Below the pieces are notes generated by a model. That model was not told the origin of the DNA. It saw only the letters and a list, made by a program, of their open reading frames with translations, and searched no databases. Source: Corylus avellana (taxonomy: Eukaryota > Streptophyta > Magnoliopsida > Fagales > Betulaceae). From it: 64,000 nucleotides of DNA. This document shows positions 1 to 12,341 of this stretch, piece by piece. Location: assembly GCF_901000735.1 (NCBI RefSeq), contig NC_081549.1, positions 2,800,942 through 2,864,941 of the forward strand, written 5' to 3'. How positions within the stretch are numbered: position 1 is the first letter of the stretch; each line of letters begins with the position of its first letter. The translations under genes were made by a program, and so were the position numbers.

Positions 1-2639
1 AGTTAAAATACTGAGCGGGATGTAGGTACTTTAAAAAAAGTTGGTAACTAAAATAAGAAAATATGGTCTTTTAGCTAAAATTTAACTAAATATTTGCTAA
101 GCCAGAGGTGAATGCTCTAAATGTTATGAGAGCTAGAGATCGACAATAACAAATTACTCCTCCGCTAACCCATGTACAAATACAGTTAAAAGCAGATCTG
201 CTCCGAGCATACTAGATCTAAGACATAGGTAGCCAAATTTTCTAACAAAATTTATTTTAACCGGCTGTAAGAGATAACCTCTCACACCAAACTATCTAAG
301 CAGTGAAAAATAACCCTTTACACCTAATTATTTATTGGGCTGATCTAGAGAAAAGAAATATGTGAATGTTTGAATAATTTTATCTTGTTCACACTCTTGG
401 CAACATTTGACTAGTTTATTAAAATATTATTATTACAAACCCGTCAAACTATTGTTGTTTATTCTTTTGATGGATGTGCCCGTCAATACAGATGTTGATA
501 AACTCTATTAAATTATGAGCCAATCTAATTACCTTCCTTATATACATAATGCCTATTTCTGCGGAATAAATAGTTTTAAAAGAGAATAAATCAGTTAACG
601 AAGGATTAATGTCAACTCTTGAATGCCTTTTCCAGCTAAGAACAAACATATATAATTAAGCGTATGCCCCAATTTTTTTTTTTTTTTTTTTAAATGACAT
701 GCCAGCAACACAACACAAAACAAACACGGAAAGAAGAGCAACAAACAGCCAATTAGGAACTAGTGGATATTCATGTAAAAAAAAAAAAAAAAAAGAACTA
801 GCCAGTTCTGTGAGAGTGAGGTAAATGAGTGGAAATGCAATTAGAATGAGCTCTAATCACGGTTCAATAAGCCACGTAATAAACGCAGAAGTTAACACTT
901 CGATCTGTGAACTTTTTTTGCCATCCAAACGTACGGAAGGAGGGATGGCAGTGATGGTATCCGATATAACGCCATTTTTTTTTTAAAAAAAAAAACAAAA
1001 AAATTAAGAGAAATGCTACTCAGTATTTGTAAGTGTTTATTTTTTTTGTTCTTTTATTTAGCAAAAAAAAAAAAAAAAAAAATTGCGAATGTGCCACATA
1101 GACAATAATACTAAGACGTTATTATTTAAGAATGCCAAGTAGTATTTATTTATTTATTTATTTGAAATGCACATAAGATAATGGACAAGATTGTGGGAAT
1201 AGGTTTGACTTGACAGAACTTTAATTGTTTTAAATAAAATGATGGAAACTTAAAAGTTTAAAAATTCGATCAAATATGAAATCTAACAAAGATCTTTGCG
1301 CACAATCTTTCAAGCCTCTACTTACACGAAACGCCCTATCTCTAATTAAGATAATGATATTCTTCGGGTACAATCACATGGCGATGGGGGACAATTGCTC
1401 AGCATTCCTCCTAAAATAAAAATTACTTTATATAAATAAAAAGACATTGTTCTTTCAAAATACCGTCTCATTTAGATTAATTATTTTCTTTCATTTAGTT
1501 GCATCATTTCCAAAATAAACATACAAATTAGGGTAAATATGTGATTTGAAACCACTCTCTCAATTTTTAAAAATCAACTTTCACTAGTTGAGTTTTCGAG
1601 AATTTAAAAGAGGTCCCTCACTGAGTTTTTCCTATAATTTTTTCGCCATATGTTAGTTAGGGATGTACAAATGAGGCTGTTATTATCCATATAATTGCAT
1701 AACCGCAAATAACTGCAACCAAATAACAGGATAACTGCTTAGGTCGGTTGTGGTAATTTCTGATTATAGCGATTGACAAAAGTGATTAATAGCCGGATAA
1801 CTTGTAACTTGTTTTATAATATATTATATATAAAGATAAGGCCCCAATTAGTCCTTTTCAATTTTCACGCCATTGGTTTAAGTATATGCTACTGTTTTAG
1901 GGGACTAATCACAAGTAATGGTAAATAATGCTTAATTTTCCATATGTTTTGATTGGGTTGCCAGAAACCTTATAATTAATCAAGTGTTTAAGGAAAATAA
2001 AGCTCACAATATTCATCTTTGTTAAAATTGATTCATTGCAGTAGGAAGCTAATTGTTGAATCATGTATATCACGCGACTTGCCGTCCTGGACCAGAGATA
2101 GTGGCTATACATGGTCTGTCGGCCATGAATGAGACATCAAGGTTTAATTTCATCAAAACATCATGGGATCTTACGTTATAAACGGTTAGAGAGTTATCAA
2201 ATGAAGAATTCAAACGTACACCCCAAGTGAAAATAAAGATAGTATTAGTTGTGATAAATAGAATAGGATAGACCTCTTATGCAGTCATGGCATAAAAAGA
2301 GGGTTTTGAAACACCTAATAGCATAAAGACACATCATATAAAGCAAAAAAAAAAATGCACAAAAAAACTCTACATGCTTATACACTTGATTTTCTCTTCT
2401 TTCTCGTCTTCTCTGGTTCTTCACCGAAAAGTTGCAGTAGCCTCTTCTTCATTATTTCTCTTCTTCTCTGGGTCATGTCGGCCAGACCCACGGGTCTCCT
2501 TTCTCTAGGTGGCAGCCCTCTCCAACAGATCCCTTTAAGGTGATAAAATCTCTAAAGGGTTAATCTTTTCATCTAGGTTTTAGTTTTAAATCCAAAAACG
2601 AGTTTTAAGACATTAAAAACGATTTTTGAGGCATTAGAT
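1..2639. other. AT-rich intergenic DNA, no gene recognised
   Basis: No reading frame in this stretch resembles a known protein or shows plant exon structure. It holds several poly-A and poly-T runs (near 670-690, 778-794, 980-1000 and 1064-1082) and a short AT-rich stretch near 1815-1835. The longest frames are about 60-70 codons, as expected by chance. Confidence 0.6.
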
Positions 2640-2860
2640 CGAATATGATTTTGAGGCTAGGTTTCGCAGGAAAACGTGTCGAAGATGGTGACCCCGGCCA
2701 GAATTGGGTCATGGCCGGTGAAACCAACCGGCGAGACCCAAGGTGTGGGTCTGGTCGGCCAGACCCATGCTGTGGGTCGTGGGTCTGGCCGGCTGGTCTC
2801 GCCGGAAATGGCTGGTCTTGCCGGATTTGTTTGGTTCCTATTTAGATTGGGTGTTTTTGT
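2640..2860. repeat. GC-rich patch with repeated GGTCTGG/CCAGACC words
   Basis: A locally GC-rich block in otherwise AT-rich DNA. The words GGTCTGG and its complement CCAGACC recur several times in both orientations around 2735-2790, and related GGCTGGTCT words follow near 2785-2820. A related word also appears near 2478-2492. Frames are open on both strands (2676-2999 plus, 2657-2968 minus), but the two translations are largely products of the same low-complexity repeat and match no family I know. It may be part of a degraded transposon. Confidence 0.35.
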
Positions 2861-3741
2861 TCTCATTTTAATTTGTTGCATTTTTCTTGAAATGATGATG
2901 TGTCTCATACTTATTGGAGGCTGCAAAGTGGCTTGTTTATGCACCTTCTGCATAATAGGGGCTCCCAATAGAATATTAGCTAGCCTATCTTATTTGTAAA
3001 CTATTTGTAATTTGAATTTATATTTGTAATTTCTTTGTAACAATCTATCTATATGTACAAATCCTTAACCACAATTGATGGCAAGACAGTATAACCCAAA
3101 GTTATATTTTTAACATAAACTATTCATTTTCTTAGGGGTCGTGTATCTCACCCCTTCCCATGCTATTGATTAGAAGTTTAATTATTGGATACCGAAAATT
3201 GAAGAAATAAATAATGAAATAGAAAAATAAATAAATTGCGGAATAAAGAATGTAAGAACAGAAAATTTTACATGGTTCGATTTATGACTTACACCCATAG
3301 AATAAAATTTTAAGGCTACATTATCCTTTTATTCACCTGATGATTAACCATCAAGTGAAAAAACGATATAAATATCAAATCAAATCAGATTTTTAATTAT
3401 ATTATTAAATATGATTTGATTTGATTACAATCAATGACAATAAAATCATATATTGTAATATATTCTAACAAATTAATATCATTGCTAAAATTGGTATTTT
3501 CTTTACAAAGAATTGAGAGGTTGTGTTTGGTGTTTATATCAGCAAAGTTCAAAAACTCCCTATTTAGTGTATCGAACTTTAAAAAGTTTACAATCTCACT
3601 TTTCTGAATCCTCCCGTATAATTTTACCAAAAATTTTAATGGAGAGGTGTGAAATTTCCATAATACCCCCTGTATGTTTCCCAGCATTTTTTAATTGTAA
3701 TTTAAGGATAATTTTTTTTTTTTTTTTGTAATTTCATAAAT
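2861..3741. other. Intergenic, no gene recognised
   Basis: AT-rich sequence between the GC-rich patch and the hAT element. No conserved coding motif is visible. Confidence 0.5.
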
Positions 3742-3749
3742 TTTACAGG

Positions 3750-4763
3750 CAGTGGCGGAGCCATGTTGCTCTTTGGGGGTGCCACAGCACCCCCAAAGAT
3801 TAATTTTTTTTTTTTTCCTACCCACGGCACACCCATCTGAGCCTAACGTGAGGTTTCAGACCTCTTTTGAAGGCAAAATGAAAATGGAAGACAAATATTC
3901 TTGGATATAAAGCACTTAGAAGAGGTTTTTAGTAATTTTCTTCAATAAAGTGGCACAGTTGGCAAAAAATTCTCCTTCGCTACAAAAGGTTTCAAGTCAT
4001 TTATTTGTTTCCAGGAAGAAGAACTCAACCCAATTAATTTTGCAGCAGTCACTGGTCAGCTTTGGAACTTTTGACACTTACTTAGCTTTGAATCCAAAAA
4101 ATGCTTAAAAATTATTTAAAATTGACGATATATGTATGATTACGGAGAAGTATTATTCTCTTAGATTTTTCTAAGTATGACAAAATTAATTTGAGATATA
4201 TGTGCTTGTTGATCCAACATTACAAAATTTATCTTCCATTACAGAATTATGCCAAGGATTGGCAAAGACAGAAAAATTAAAAACAAACTATCTTATTGAT
4301 AGATTAATTCGTCTTATTTTGACTTTTCTAGTGTCTACAGCAACTACCGAACGAGCATTTTCAGCAATGAAAATTGTTAAAACATGACTTTATAACAAAA
4401 TGGAGGATGATTTTTTTTTTTTTTTTTGCAAATAATTTTGTTCTCTATATTGAAAGGGAAATTGCTGAGAGCTTCGATTTAGATTCGATACTTGATATTT
4501 TGTACTTATAAAAGACTATAAAGTGCAATTCTAGACATTTTTTTTTTTTTTTTTTTTTGTATTTCTGTCTTTTTGATATAGTGCCGACATATTATGTTTC
4601 TAATATATCAATTTAAGTATACATTTATGAACTTTTATAGATATTTTTTTGTGATGCATATATTGTGTGAATTACCAAATTTTTAGGGTGAAAAAACTTT
4701 TAGGACGCCAACAAAATTTTGGAGTGCGGCACCCCCAATATGAATTGTCTGGCTCCGCCACTG
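3750..4763 (+). mobile_element. hAT-superfamily DNA transposon, defective
   Basis: The element is bounded by a perfect 14-bp terminal inverted repeat, CAGTGGCGGAGCCA at 3750-3763 and its complement at 4750-4763. It is flanked by a perfect 8-bp target-site duplication, tttacagg at 3742-3749 and 4764-4771. Both subterminal regions also share a GGGGGTGCC-like word. An 8-bp duplication is the hallmark of hAT elements. Inside lies a decayed piece of transposase with the hAT C-terminal dimerisation motif. At 1014 bp it is far shorter than an autonomous hAT, so most of the transposase has been lost and mobility would need a partner element. Confidence 0.93.
4202..4540 (+). pseudogene. hAT transposase C-terminal (hATC dimerisation) remnant
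   Basis: Frame 4202-4387 carries LIRLILTFLVSTATTERAFS, the conserved core of the hAT dimerisation domain as found in the plant transposases related to ZMYM-type and TTF-type zinc-finger proteins. The next codon block is stopped at 4385-4387. Recognisable downstream sequence (KMEDD, then YIEREIAESFDLDSI) continues to about 4490 but is broken by the stop and a poly-T insertion. It lies inside the hAT element at 3750-4763 on the same strand and is not functional. Confidence 0.85.
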
Positions 4764-4771
4764 TTTACAGG

Positions 4772-5323
4772 GGTGGAATTGTCATTTCACCATTTGACGA
4801 TGTTTTATGTAACCCCAAACCCTAACAAGAGGGGTGATATTGTAAATTTTTTAAAGTTTGATATAGTAAATTAAGAGTTTTTAAACTTTTGAAGATATTG
4901 AAAAAACGATGAAAGTTCGGAGTTTTATTATTTTTTTCCATTCAAAGTGGAGGAAGGGAAAAGGGAAATTACAAGAAAATAAAAAACAAAGGCAACAAAG
5001 CCTTCTGAAAACAGTTGAGAATGGGTCAAATAAATGACCCGGCTCATCAAGCGAACTTAAATAGCCAATAAAAGATGTAATAAATGGCAAGATTCTATAA
5101 ACGGAACAAAACGCATCATGGTTACCATCACGACCATCAGTGGTTGGTAGAAGACACCAAATCCAACCATCGATCAGTAGTCTGTAAAGAGATGAAGAAC
5201 TCTGTCAAAAAAACAAAAAAAGTGGCCAGTTCAAGGAACATGCTAGAAAATAGAAACACAAAGAACATAAAATTACAGGGGAAAATAAAAGAAAAGCAAA
5301 TAAAATCTCTGTACCGTCTTTTA
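4772..5323. other. Intergenic DNA downstream of the first SDR gene
   Basis: Separates the hAT element from the SDR stop codon at 5324. It probably contains the SDR 3' untranslated region on its right side. No other gene is recognised; the small plus frame at 5084-5341 is Lys-rich, low-complexity and without homologous motifs. Confidence 0.45.
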
Positions 5324-6333
5324 TTAAATATTCATAAATGAGCTTTGAAGCTTCATCATGCTAGGATTGACCACACTATACCCTCCATCCACCAAAAGGT
5401 TGAGCCCACTCACATAATTTGCCTCGTCGCTAGCCAAGTAGAGTGCTGCCCGTGCAACTCCTTCTGCCTTGAGAACCTGCCCCTTCAGATTGCCCACCTC
5501 ACTCAATACCGCTTCCATTTTGGGTACGTCAGCTTCATCGACACCTCCAGCCATACCAGTAATGACGCCATAAGGCGACACGCAATTTACTCTTATACCA
5601 TGTTGCCCAAGCTCAGCTGCCAAGTTCCTTGCAAGGCCCAAAATTCCACATTTGGACGCTGCATAAGAATGAGATGAAAGCCCTCCAATTGCTGTAGCAG
5701 CACTAGCAGTAAACAGTATGCAGCCTTTACCCCGCGGAATCATCACCCTTGCGCTATGTTTGGCTCCTAGGAAACCTCCAACCAAGTTAACGTTGAGAAC
5801 TCGCTCTAGATCCGATTTCTTGGTTTCCAGAATATTCATGAAGGGGATGTCCACGATGCCTGCGTTGTTGTACATTATATCAAGCTGTCCGTGTTTGGAA
5901 ATTGTGGTGTCAATGAGATTACAGATGTCGTCTTCATTTGTGACGTCACAATGGATGTAGCTAACATTTTTTCCAAGCTTATCGGCAATTGCTTGACCCA
6001 TTGTGTCCTGAATATCGGCTATGACAACCTTGGCGCCGTTTTCATGGAAGAGTTGCACAGCACTTGCTCCGATCCCGCTTGCGCCTCCGGTGATGATTGC
6101 CACTTTCCCATCTAGCCTGAACATGGAGGAACGTACATGGCACAATACCCACGTTTAAAATTAAATTTACTACTGCAAATATATATTGGACGTAGATGTA
6201 ATACAAAAAAAAAAAAAAAAAAAAATCATAACAAAAACATGGGAAACGTAAAACCTAGCTATCATGCGCCCTCTGATAAATGGAAGTAAAAACTTAGCGA
6301 CGCATCATATGTATCTACCAACCTTTTTGCCAT
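5324..6333 (-). CDS. Short-chain dehydrogenase/reductase, SDR110C type (copy A, intact)
   Basis: Predicted NAD(H)-dependent oxidoreductase of the plant SDR110C group, whose members oxidise secondary alcohols of lignans, terpenoids or xanthoxin; the substrate cannot be read from sequence. I propose two exons: 6323-6333 (ATG GCA AAA AG) and 5324-6116, joined at a GT-AG intron with the phase and place used by its paralogue at 35151. This gives MAKRLDGK and a 267-residue protein. Opening the frame farther upstream in exon 2 would read intron sequence. Motifs: TGGASGIG cofactor loop at 13-20, Asp38 after strand beta-2 (NAD preference), NNAG at 87-90, catalytic Ser142, Tyr155 and Lys159 (YAASK). 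No lesion is seen. It is clearly divergent from the other copies in the cluster. Usual family length is about 260-290 residues. The exon 1 call is less certain than exon 2. Confidence 0.88.
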
Positions 6334-6430
6334 TAAGCTAATAGAGAGAGATCAGAGAGAAATTAAGAGAGAAGGAGAGGATTATTTCTCACTCTGCGGA
6401 ATATGGAACTTAGAGCAGAGAGACTTTTCA

Positions 6431-6437
6431 ATTTATA
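6431..6437 (-). promoter_or_regulatory. TATA box of SDR copy A
   Basis: TATAAAT on the minus strand, about 98 bp upstream of the proposed ATG at 6333. The spacing suits a plant core promoter with a short 5' leader and supports the proposed first exon. Confidence 0.55.
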
Positions 6438-6583
6438 GGCTTGAAAGAAAAGCCAAGGAAAGGATCCTGCCACAAGCAGCCATCAGCAAGAGGGCGCTTG
6501 CTCTAAAGTCTACGACGGACAGACGTCACGGACCCTAACGTCGAGTGCTAAATTGTGTTTAGATCGGCTAATTAATTATTTTA

Positions 6584-7041
6584 GGGGTAATTTTATTTTA
6601 GATCTCTAAATTATCACGCGATTTGATAAGTTCTTTCTGAACTTTAAAACTTCTCAATTTGAATTCATGAATTTTCAATTGCAGTCAAGTTACCTCTCTC
6701 TCTGTCAATTTTTGCCATTAAAACTCCTTCAATTTTCTTTTTATTAAAAAAAAAATAGAAAAATTTTTTTTTGAAAAAAAAGGGTCACAAGGTGGCCCAA
6801 ACTTGTGATTTTTTTTTTAATATATTTTTAAAAAATTTTAATTTGAAATTAAGAGTAAATTTAGAATTTTATAAAAAAAAAAAGATATAAACATCATTGT
6901 CTCACTTTTAACGTTTAAAATCAGACGGAGATGTTCAAATTAACTGCAATTGAAAGTTCATGGGTTCAAATTGAGAGGTTTTGAAGTTCGGGACTTGTCA
7001 AATCGCGTGGTGATTCAAGAGTTTAAAGTGAAGTTACCTCC
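6584..7041. mobile_element. Non-autonomous element with long inverted repeats, probably Mutator-like
   Basis: The first roughly 130 bp (ggggtaattttat..., through a CACGCGATTTGA word) recurs inverted at the right end. The arms differ at many positions, so the element is old. Flanking attatttta (6575-6583) and atcatttta (7042-7050) match at 8 of 9 positions, which fits the 9-bp duplication of Mutator-like elements. There is no transposase. Confidence 0.65.
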
Positions 7042-7050
7042 ATCATTTTA

Positions 7051-10019
7051 TTTGATTAAGGGTATTTTTGTCATTACAAAAATATTGATATTTTTTTTTG
7101 TAATTTGGGTGGACATTGTTCTAATAAAAAATTTTGGAGAAACATTATCAATTTGGTAATAGTTTCATCAAGATAGTATAAATATATATGAATTTTCCCC
7201 ATACATTTTACAGTTTAAAATTTCAGAGTATCAATTACACTTTTTTAAGTAATGCTATATAAGTCTTTATAGAGTCCTCCTAATTAATTAAATAGATTAA
7301 AAGTCAATAAATCACATCTTTAATTACATTTTTTTTGGTTAAGGCAATGCCTTTAACCAACCTAGCTATTGGGGTCCTTTTATTTGGAAGTCTACCCCAA
7401 TACACCGCGTGTGAAAGTCCGGATAAAACCGCATATTTTTTCTACAACTTCCAAGTAGAATCATTGTACCTTTTGATTAATTTCCAATAAAAAAAAAGGG
7501 AATGATTCGTGCATCTCTAGTTTTACCGTGGTTTCGTGTTGGTTGGGTCAACTAAAAAATGATCATGTCTGTATCTTCCATTGAGTTTGCTTTTTAGTGC
7601 ATGGGTGTTGGTAAAGGATGTGCATATATCGTACATACATGGTTCCGGTCAACAATCGCATTAGACCCCCAACGAATTGAAAGAAGAAAAAAATGACATC
7701 TTTTTGTAATTTTTGTGGTGGATTTATCCTGCAGCGATCTGCATATTCAATGGCATAATTATATATATATATATATGAAGACCGTCTTCCATCTCTTCCA
7801 AAGCACAGTCCAGGTACTCCCATGGCTACTGGGTGCCACAAATATCCTATCAAGGAAGCCACAAGCGTTACAAAGTGTATATTTAATTAATGGACTACGT
7901 TTTAGCCATGCGGCGTGCATGCCCACCTTATCCAATATAGTCAGTAGATTTAGGTGTGGCGGCCGCCCTTGTGGTTGTAATCTCTCAACCTACGCATTGG
8001 GAGGTCCTCCATCTATCCTATACATTTGCTACAAAGTCGGTTGCCACCAAACATATTCTTAAACAACTTGGACGTACAGCAAGGAGTACCGGAGCCTCCG
8101 GGAGCGGGTTGACATATATACTAGCTAGTATGTCATTCTGTGCCGTAGCTAGTTTAATGAGTTATTTAAGTTAGGTAATGTTTTGGTAAGGAGAAGCCAC
8201 TTGGAATGGAGTGGTTTTTTTCATTCTTCTCTTTAGTTGTAGGAACGTACATAATAGTAGTGGTGAAAATGCATATACGATTAGTGTTATTAGTTAAAAT
8301 CGCTAACCGGAACTGCATAAGTGGATAGTAAAATTGGATAGCCGCTTTCGTTAACCGTTTATGAGGTTAGTGATTATTTAATATGTGCCGGTTACCGGTA
8401 CCGCACTGCTATTCACTTTTTAAAAAGAAAAAAGAGAAGAAAAAAAATCAGAAAAATATCTAAATAATGACTTTTTTACAATAATACCTTACTACATATG
8501 ATATCAACCACTTATATATATATATAGTGGTTAGCAAGTGGTTAATATTTCAGCCCTACATAATGGGCTTTTTATTTTTATTCTTTCTACAAAACCTAAA
8601 TTTTATATTTAAAAAAAAAACAAAACAAAACAAGTTCAATGGGGTGACGGATTAGGTGATCACCCCAAGAGATGGCCAAACACCTATAATAAATACTATG
8701 GGGTGGTGCAACACCTCGATGCTATTGGAGGTGGTGTGACCGGCCAGTTTTCCCAGTGTTCTGCCATGGGTATTGACAGCCCCTTTGAACTTTTTCTTCT
8801 TTTTTTTTTTTTTAATTAGAAAAAAAAAATTGGGTATTTTAATAATTTTGGTTCAATTCTAAGAAAGAATCATGTGAAGTCACCAATCTAAAAAGTAAGA
8901 ATGATTATTCCATTGCAACTCTTTGTATTCCTAAAAAAATGACCATTCTTTGTACCTTAATTATATGCCCTTAAGAGTTCATTAGCCATTGATAAATATC
9001 TTAATTCAACAAAACTATGTTTTATCTATTTGTGATGTTACTATAAATTAAAGTCAACAATATTTCAGAAATAAAAAACTTCAACATGGAATTTTTCATC
9101 TTTCCCTACTTAATAAAGTTATAAGCAACCATATTGGAATGGAAATACTAGATTGGGCCCCGAGAAGAGGCTCACAAGACTAATTCTCATTGGGCCATAA
9201 CTGTGACCCAAGTGAATGATGGACTACCGAAATGGGCCATGTGAAGAGACTCACAAAACTAATTTTCATTGAGCCACTAGTAAGGGACATGTTTTTTTAA
9301 TAGTTATGAGACACGTGTTACTTTATTAAATTGACTTGTATTAATTAGATATAAACTAATTTGTAGCTAATTTTTCTCCATTTCATTATGAGTTTCTTTT
9401 TTTATTTTTTCTTGTTTTGTGAGTGTTAAAATAAGATTTAAAAATTGAAATAAATCCTATAAAAAAGAGTTTTGAATCGGTCAAAATTGATCTGACATAT
9501 TATTACAAACATTCTAATTAATATAATCCTAATACAACTTTATCAATTCACAAACGTTTTTTTTTTTTTTTTTTTTTTATATATATATTTTGGTCCCAAT
9601 CCTAAACCTTAAAATGTATACCGCGCGAATACAATAATGAATTCAATTCAAAGCTTTGGTAAAATTACGACCGAGTTCGATCACAAGAAGAGCGTGAGGT
9701 CAAGGACGTCTAAACTGAACATTTCATGTGAACGAAAATCCACGAGAATCGCTCTTGCTCAGTCACGCGTTCTGCATGCTTCTGTACACAACACCTTTTT
9801 TTTTTTTTTTTTTTTTTAACATGTCCCAATAAGATAATGGAATTCGAACTAACTACCTCTCTTTCATGATGACACGTGGTTTACAGTTGAGACCACAATA
9901 CTTTTTTTGTTACCAGCTGTAACCCACACAAAACCCCCTTCATTCATTTTCTTGACCCTTTATAAATAGTGTTAATTAAAGACCCAACTGGAACCACAAA
10001 CCAACAAATTTAAAGCCCT
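7051..10019. other. Intergenic DNA with minor repeats, no gene recognised
   Basis: AT-rich. Frames around 7563-8174 are open on both strands in a slightly more GC-rich patch, but no family motif or splice structure supports a gene. At 9152-9282 an imperfect tandem duplication of about 80 bp repeats the pattern TGGGCC...GAGACTCACAA. Long poly-T runs occur near 8797-8813, 9556-9578 and 9797-9817. Confidence 0.5.
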
Positions 10020-10028
10020 TCGAAACAG

Positions 10029-10199
10029 GGAATAGAATTCTCTCCATTTCAAAATCCTTCTATTTCTTTCATTTAGTGCATTTTGAAGGATATTGCATTT
10101 AATATACTACCATCATTAAAACTTTTGGACAACGCTACCCTTCAAAATGCACTAAATGGAGAAAATGAAGGGATTTTGAAATGGAGAGGATCCTTTTCC
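10029..10199. mobile_element. Foldback MITE with 9-bp target duplication
   Basis: A 171-bp element whose left arm (10029-10092, containing CTCTCCATTTCAAAATCC) returns inverted at 10138-10199, leaving a short loop. The perfect 9-bp direct repeat tcgaaacag at 10020-10028 and 10200-10208 is the target duplication and points to the Mutator-like superfamily. It has no coding capacity. Confidence 0.85.
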
Positions 10200-10396
10200 T
10201 CGAAACAGCTGTTTCCCTCAGTCTCGTAGCCCACCACTCCGGCGACCAAGCACCGAGCCACGCACCAACGCGAGAGCTGCCGATCGAACGGCTATGAACA
10301 TGAGTTCGTAACCAAAGCTCGGCCATATAGATGGTACAGTAATCATTTCCATAATAGCCCGTAAAGCTTTTTTTTTTTTTTTTTTTCATGTCATAA

Positions 10397-11310
10397 AATT
10401 TTGATCGTTGTTATAAATTATTTCATTTAACAAAATTAAAAGCAAATGTTTAATTTTGATCGGCAAAGTAATATAGGAACTCTTTGTCAGTGATGAGTTT
10501 GTAACTAAAGCTTTTTATTATTATTATTATTATTTTCTTTGACTTTTATAAAATAACAAAAAAAAGGAATATTAATATATAATTTGTTAAATTATTTACA
10601 TAACAAAATAAAAAACAAATACTTAATTTTAATTAGCAAAATGATGGTGCACATTTCTTATAAATCTTGGAATAATATTGTAATATATATGTATTACAAT
10701 ATTATGACAACTTTCATTGGGAATGTCTATCTTCATTTTGTTGATCAAGACCCATTATTTGTTTTTAATTTTGTAAATAGAATAATTTAATAATTTAGAT
10801 ACTAATGCACTTTTTTTTTTTGTTATTTAATAACCCTCAAATTTTTATGAAAATTATGAGAAAAAACTTAGTAAGTTATATTATATGGGATCTGTGCAAA
10901 AGTGCAAAACTCCTTGACAGTGAGTTTGTAACTAAAGTTATAATAAAATTTTGACTGTTAATAAATAACAAATAATAATAATATATGATTTGTTAAATTA
11001 TTTCACATAACAAAATTAAAAACAAATAGTTAATTTTAATTAGCAAATGGTGATGTATGTTGCGGATAAATCTTGGAATAATATTGTAATGATATGTATT
11101 ACAATATTATGACAACTTTCGTTCGGAATGTTCATCTTCATTTTGTTGATCAACATCTATTATTTGTTTTTAATTTTGTAAATAGAATAATTTAATAATT
11201 TCGATGATATTAAATTCCCTTTTTTTTTTTTTTAATTTGTTATTTAATAACCCTAAAATTTTTATGAAAAATATGAGAAAAAGCATAATAAGCTATTATT
11301 TGGGATCACG
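10397..11310. repeat. AT-rich tandem duplication, about 430-bp unit
   Basis: A unit starting near GTGAGTTTGTAACTAAAG runs from about 10482 to 10905 and again from about 10908 to 11310. A partial third copy precedes it at about 10397-10481. Shared landmarks include TTGTTAAATTATTT, the block around GGAATAATATTGTAAT followed by TATTACAATATTATGACA, and TTGTTATTTAATAACCCT. Copies differ by scattered substitutions and small indels. No coding content. Confidence 0.85.
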
Positions 11311-11789
11311 TAAACCTTTAAATATTTTTCTAAACGTAAAAATCTGGTTGAAATCCTAATTTGGTAGCCATGTAATTTTTATTCTGAATTGGTAACTACT
11401 TTTTCGTTAAGCGGATATTATGTGACTATTAATGGTAATATTATTTTGTTATAGTTGTGATGTTTGTTGGTGCTGCTGGTGCTAGAATTGGGCTCATTAG
11501 GCTATGACTTCAATTAGCCTATTACCACATGCACTACATTTAGTTGTTTCCCTAATCATATAATACTTCTAACTAAGATCTTGACCGGACATCATATGAA
11601 CAACGATGATGATCGAGCTTCCCTTTTTCTTTTTCTTTTTTTTGTTTCGGATTTGGCTTAGGTTTACTGGAGATCTCCAGTAGTAATAACCAACTCAAGA
11701 TGAAAAAAAGAAATCCATAGCCACAAGAGATAACATCAAAATTTCTTCAATTAGATTAAAAAACGTAAACTACCAAGCCCGGATTTCCC
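11311..11789. other. 3' flank of RPS17
   Basis: AT-rich DNA that should include the 3' untranslated region of the minus-strand RPS17 gene in its right portion. No other gene is seen. Confidence 0.45.
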
Positions 11790-12224
11790 TCAGTACCTCT
11801 TTCCGGCGCCACCAACTGGTGCGCCCCGCCCGAACGCGGACGGGTCGGAAACGCGAACTGGGTCGACCACTTCGAGGCCAGGGATCTCACCCAACCCAAG
11901 CGCCGCGAGCATGTCGAGGGTCTCCTTGTCGACCTTGATGAGTGCGGTGGAGATGGCGGAGACGTCGGGGACGAAGTCCATGCGGCGCTCGCGCTCCTCC
12001 TCCTGGAGCTTGAGGGAGATGCCCCGGACCGGACCCTTCTGGATTCGCTTCATGAGGTGGGTCGAGAACCCGGCGATCTTGTTGCGCAGGCGCTTCGAGG
12101 GAATGATGGACACCTCCTCCAGAACCTTCTTGTTCGTGTGGAAATCCAGGGTCATTCGCGAGTAGTACCGCTCTATCACCTGCCGCGATGACTTCTTCAC
12201 CGTCTTCGTGCGGACGCGCCCCAT
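11790..12224 (-). CDS. RPS17: 40S ribosomal protein S17 (eS17), cytosolic
   Basis: Component of the small subunit of cytosolic ribosomes. The frame gives 144 residues beginning [18 protein letters not shown], the invariant eukaryotic eS17 N-terminus, followed by conserved blocks [34 protein letters not shown] and [19 protein letters not shown], then the acidic/hydrophobic tail typical of plant eS17. The frame is open 18 codons farther upstream, but ATG at 12224 is chosen because family proteins start there and the added residues resemble nothing. It is intronless, intact and markedly GC-richer than its surroundings. The promoter holds a telo-box, site II motifs and a TATA box. An intronless copy could be a retrocopy, but intronless plant eS17 genes are common and the intact frame and promoter argue for function. 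Confidence 0.97.
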   Translation of the reverse strand: MGRVRTKTVKKSSRQVIERYYSRMTLDFHTNKKVLEEVSIIPSKRLRNKIAGFSTHLMKRIQKGPVRGISLKLQEEERERRMDFVPDVSAISTALIKVDKETLDMLAALGLGEIPGLEVVDPVRVSDPSAFGRGAPVGGAGKRY

Positions 12225-12298
12225 GCTGCCTGCTGATATGTGACTTCTGTCGGCGTGCGTCTGTACGGCCGGCAGCAAGAGTGCGATGGAAGCGAGGG

Positions 12299-12307
12299 TT
12301 AGGGTTT
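12299..12307 (-). promoter_or_regulatory. Telo-box (AAACCCTAA) of RPS17
   Basis: AAACCCTAA on the minus strand, 75 bp upstream of the ATG and just inside the probable transcription start. Telo-boxes near the start site are typical of plant ribosomal protein genes. Confidence 0.8.
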
Positions 12308-12315
12308 TGTCGGGG

Positions 12316-12324
12316 TTTTATATA
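12316..12324 (-). promoter_or_regulatory. TATA box of RPS17
   Basis: TATATAAAA on the minus strand, about 92 bp upstream of the ATG and directly upstream of the telo-box. Confidence 0.65.
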
Positions 12325-12341
12325 CGTGGGAGATCTCAGAT

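Noticed and set aside
7563..8174. Overlapping frames in a slightly GC-richer patch
   Set aside because: No motif, splice structure or codon continuity; probably chance or an unrecognisable relic.
11911..12165. Plus-strand frame opposite RPS17
   Set aside because: Antisense shadow of a strongly conserved, GC-rich coding region.
12225..12278. Upstream extension of RPS17 to an ATG at 12278
   Set aside because: The family starts at MGRVRTK and the extra 18 residues have no counterpart; they overlap the expected 5' leader.
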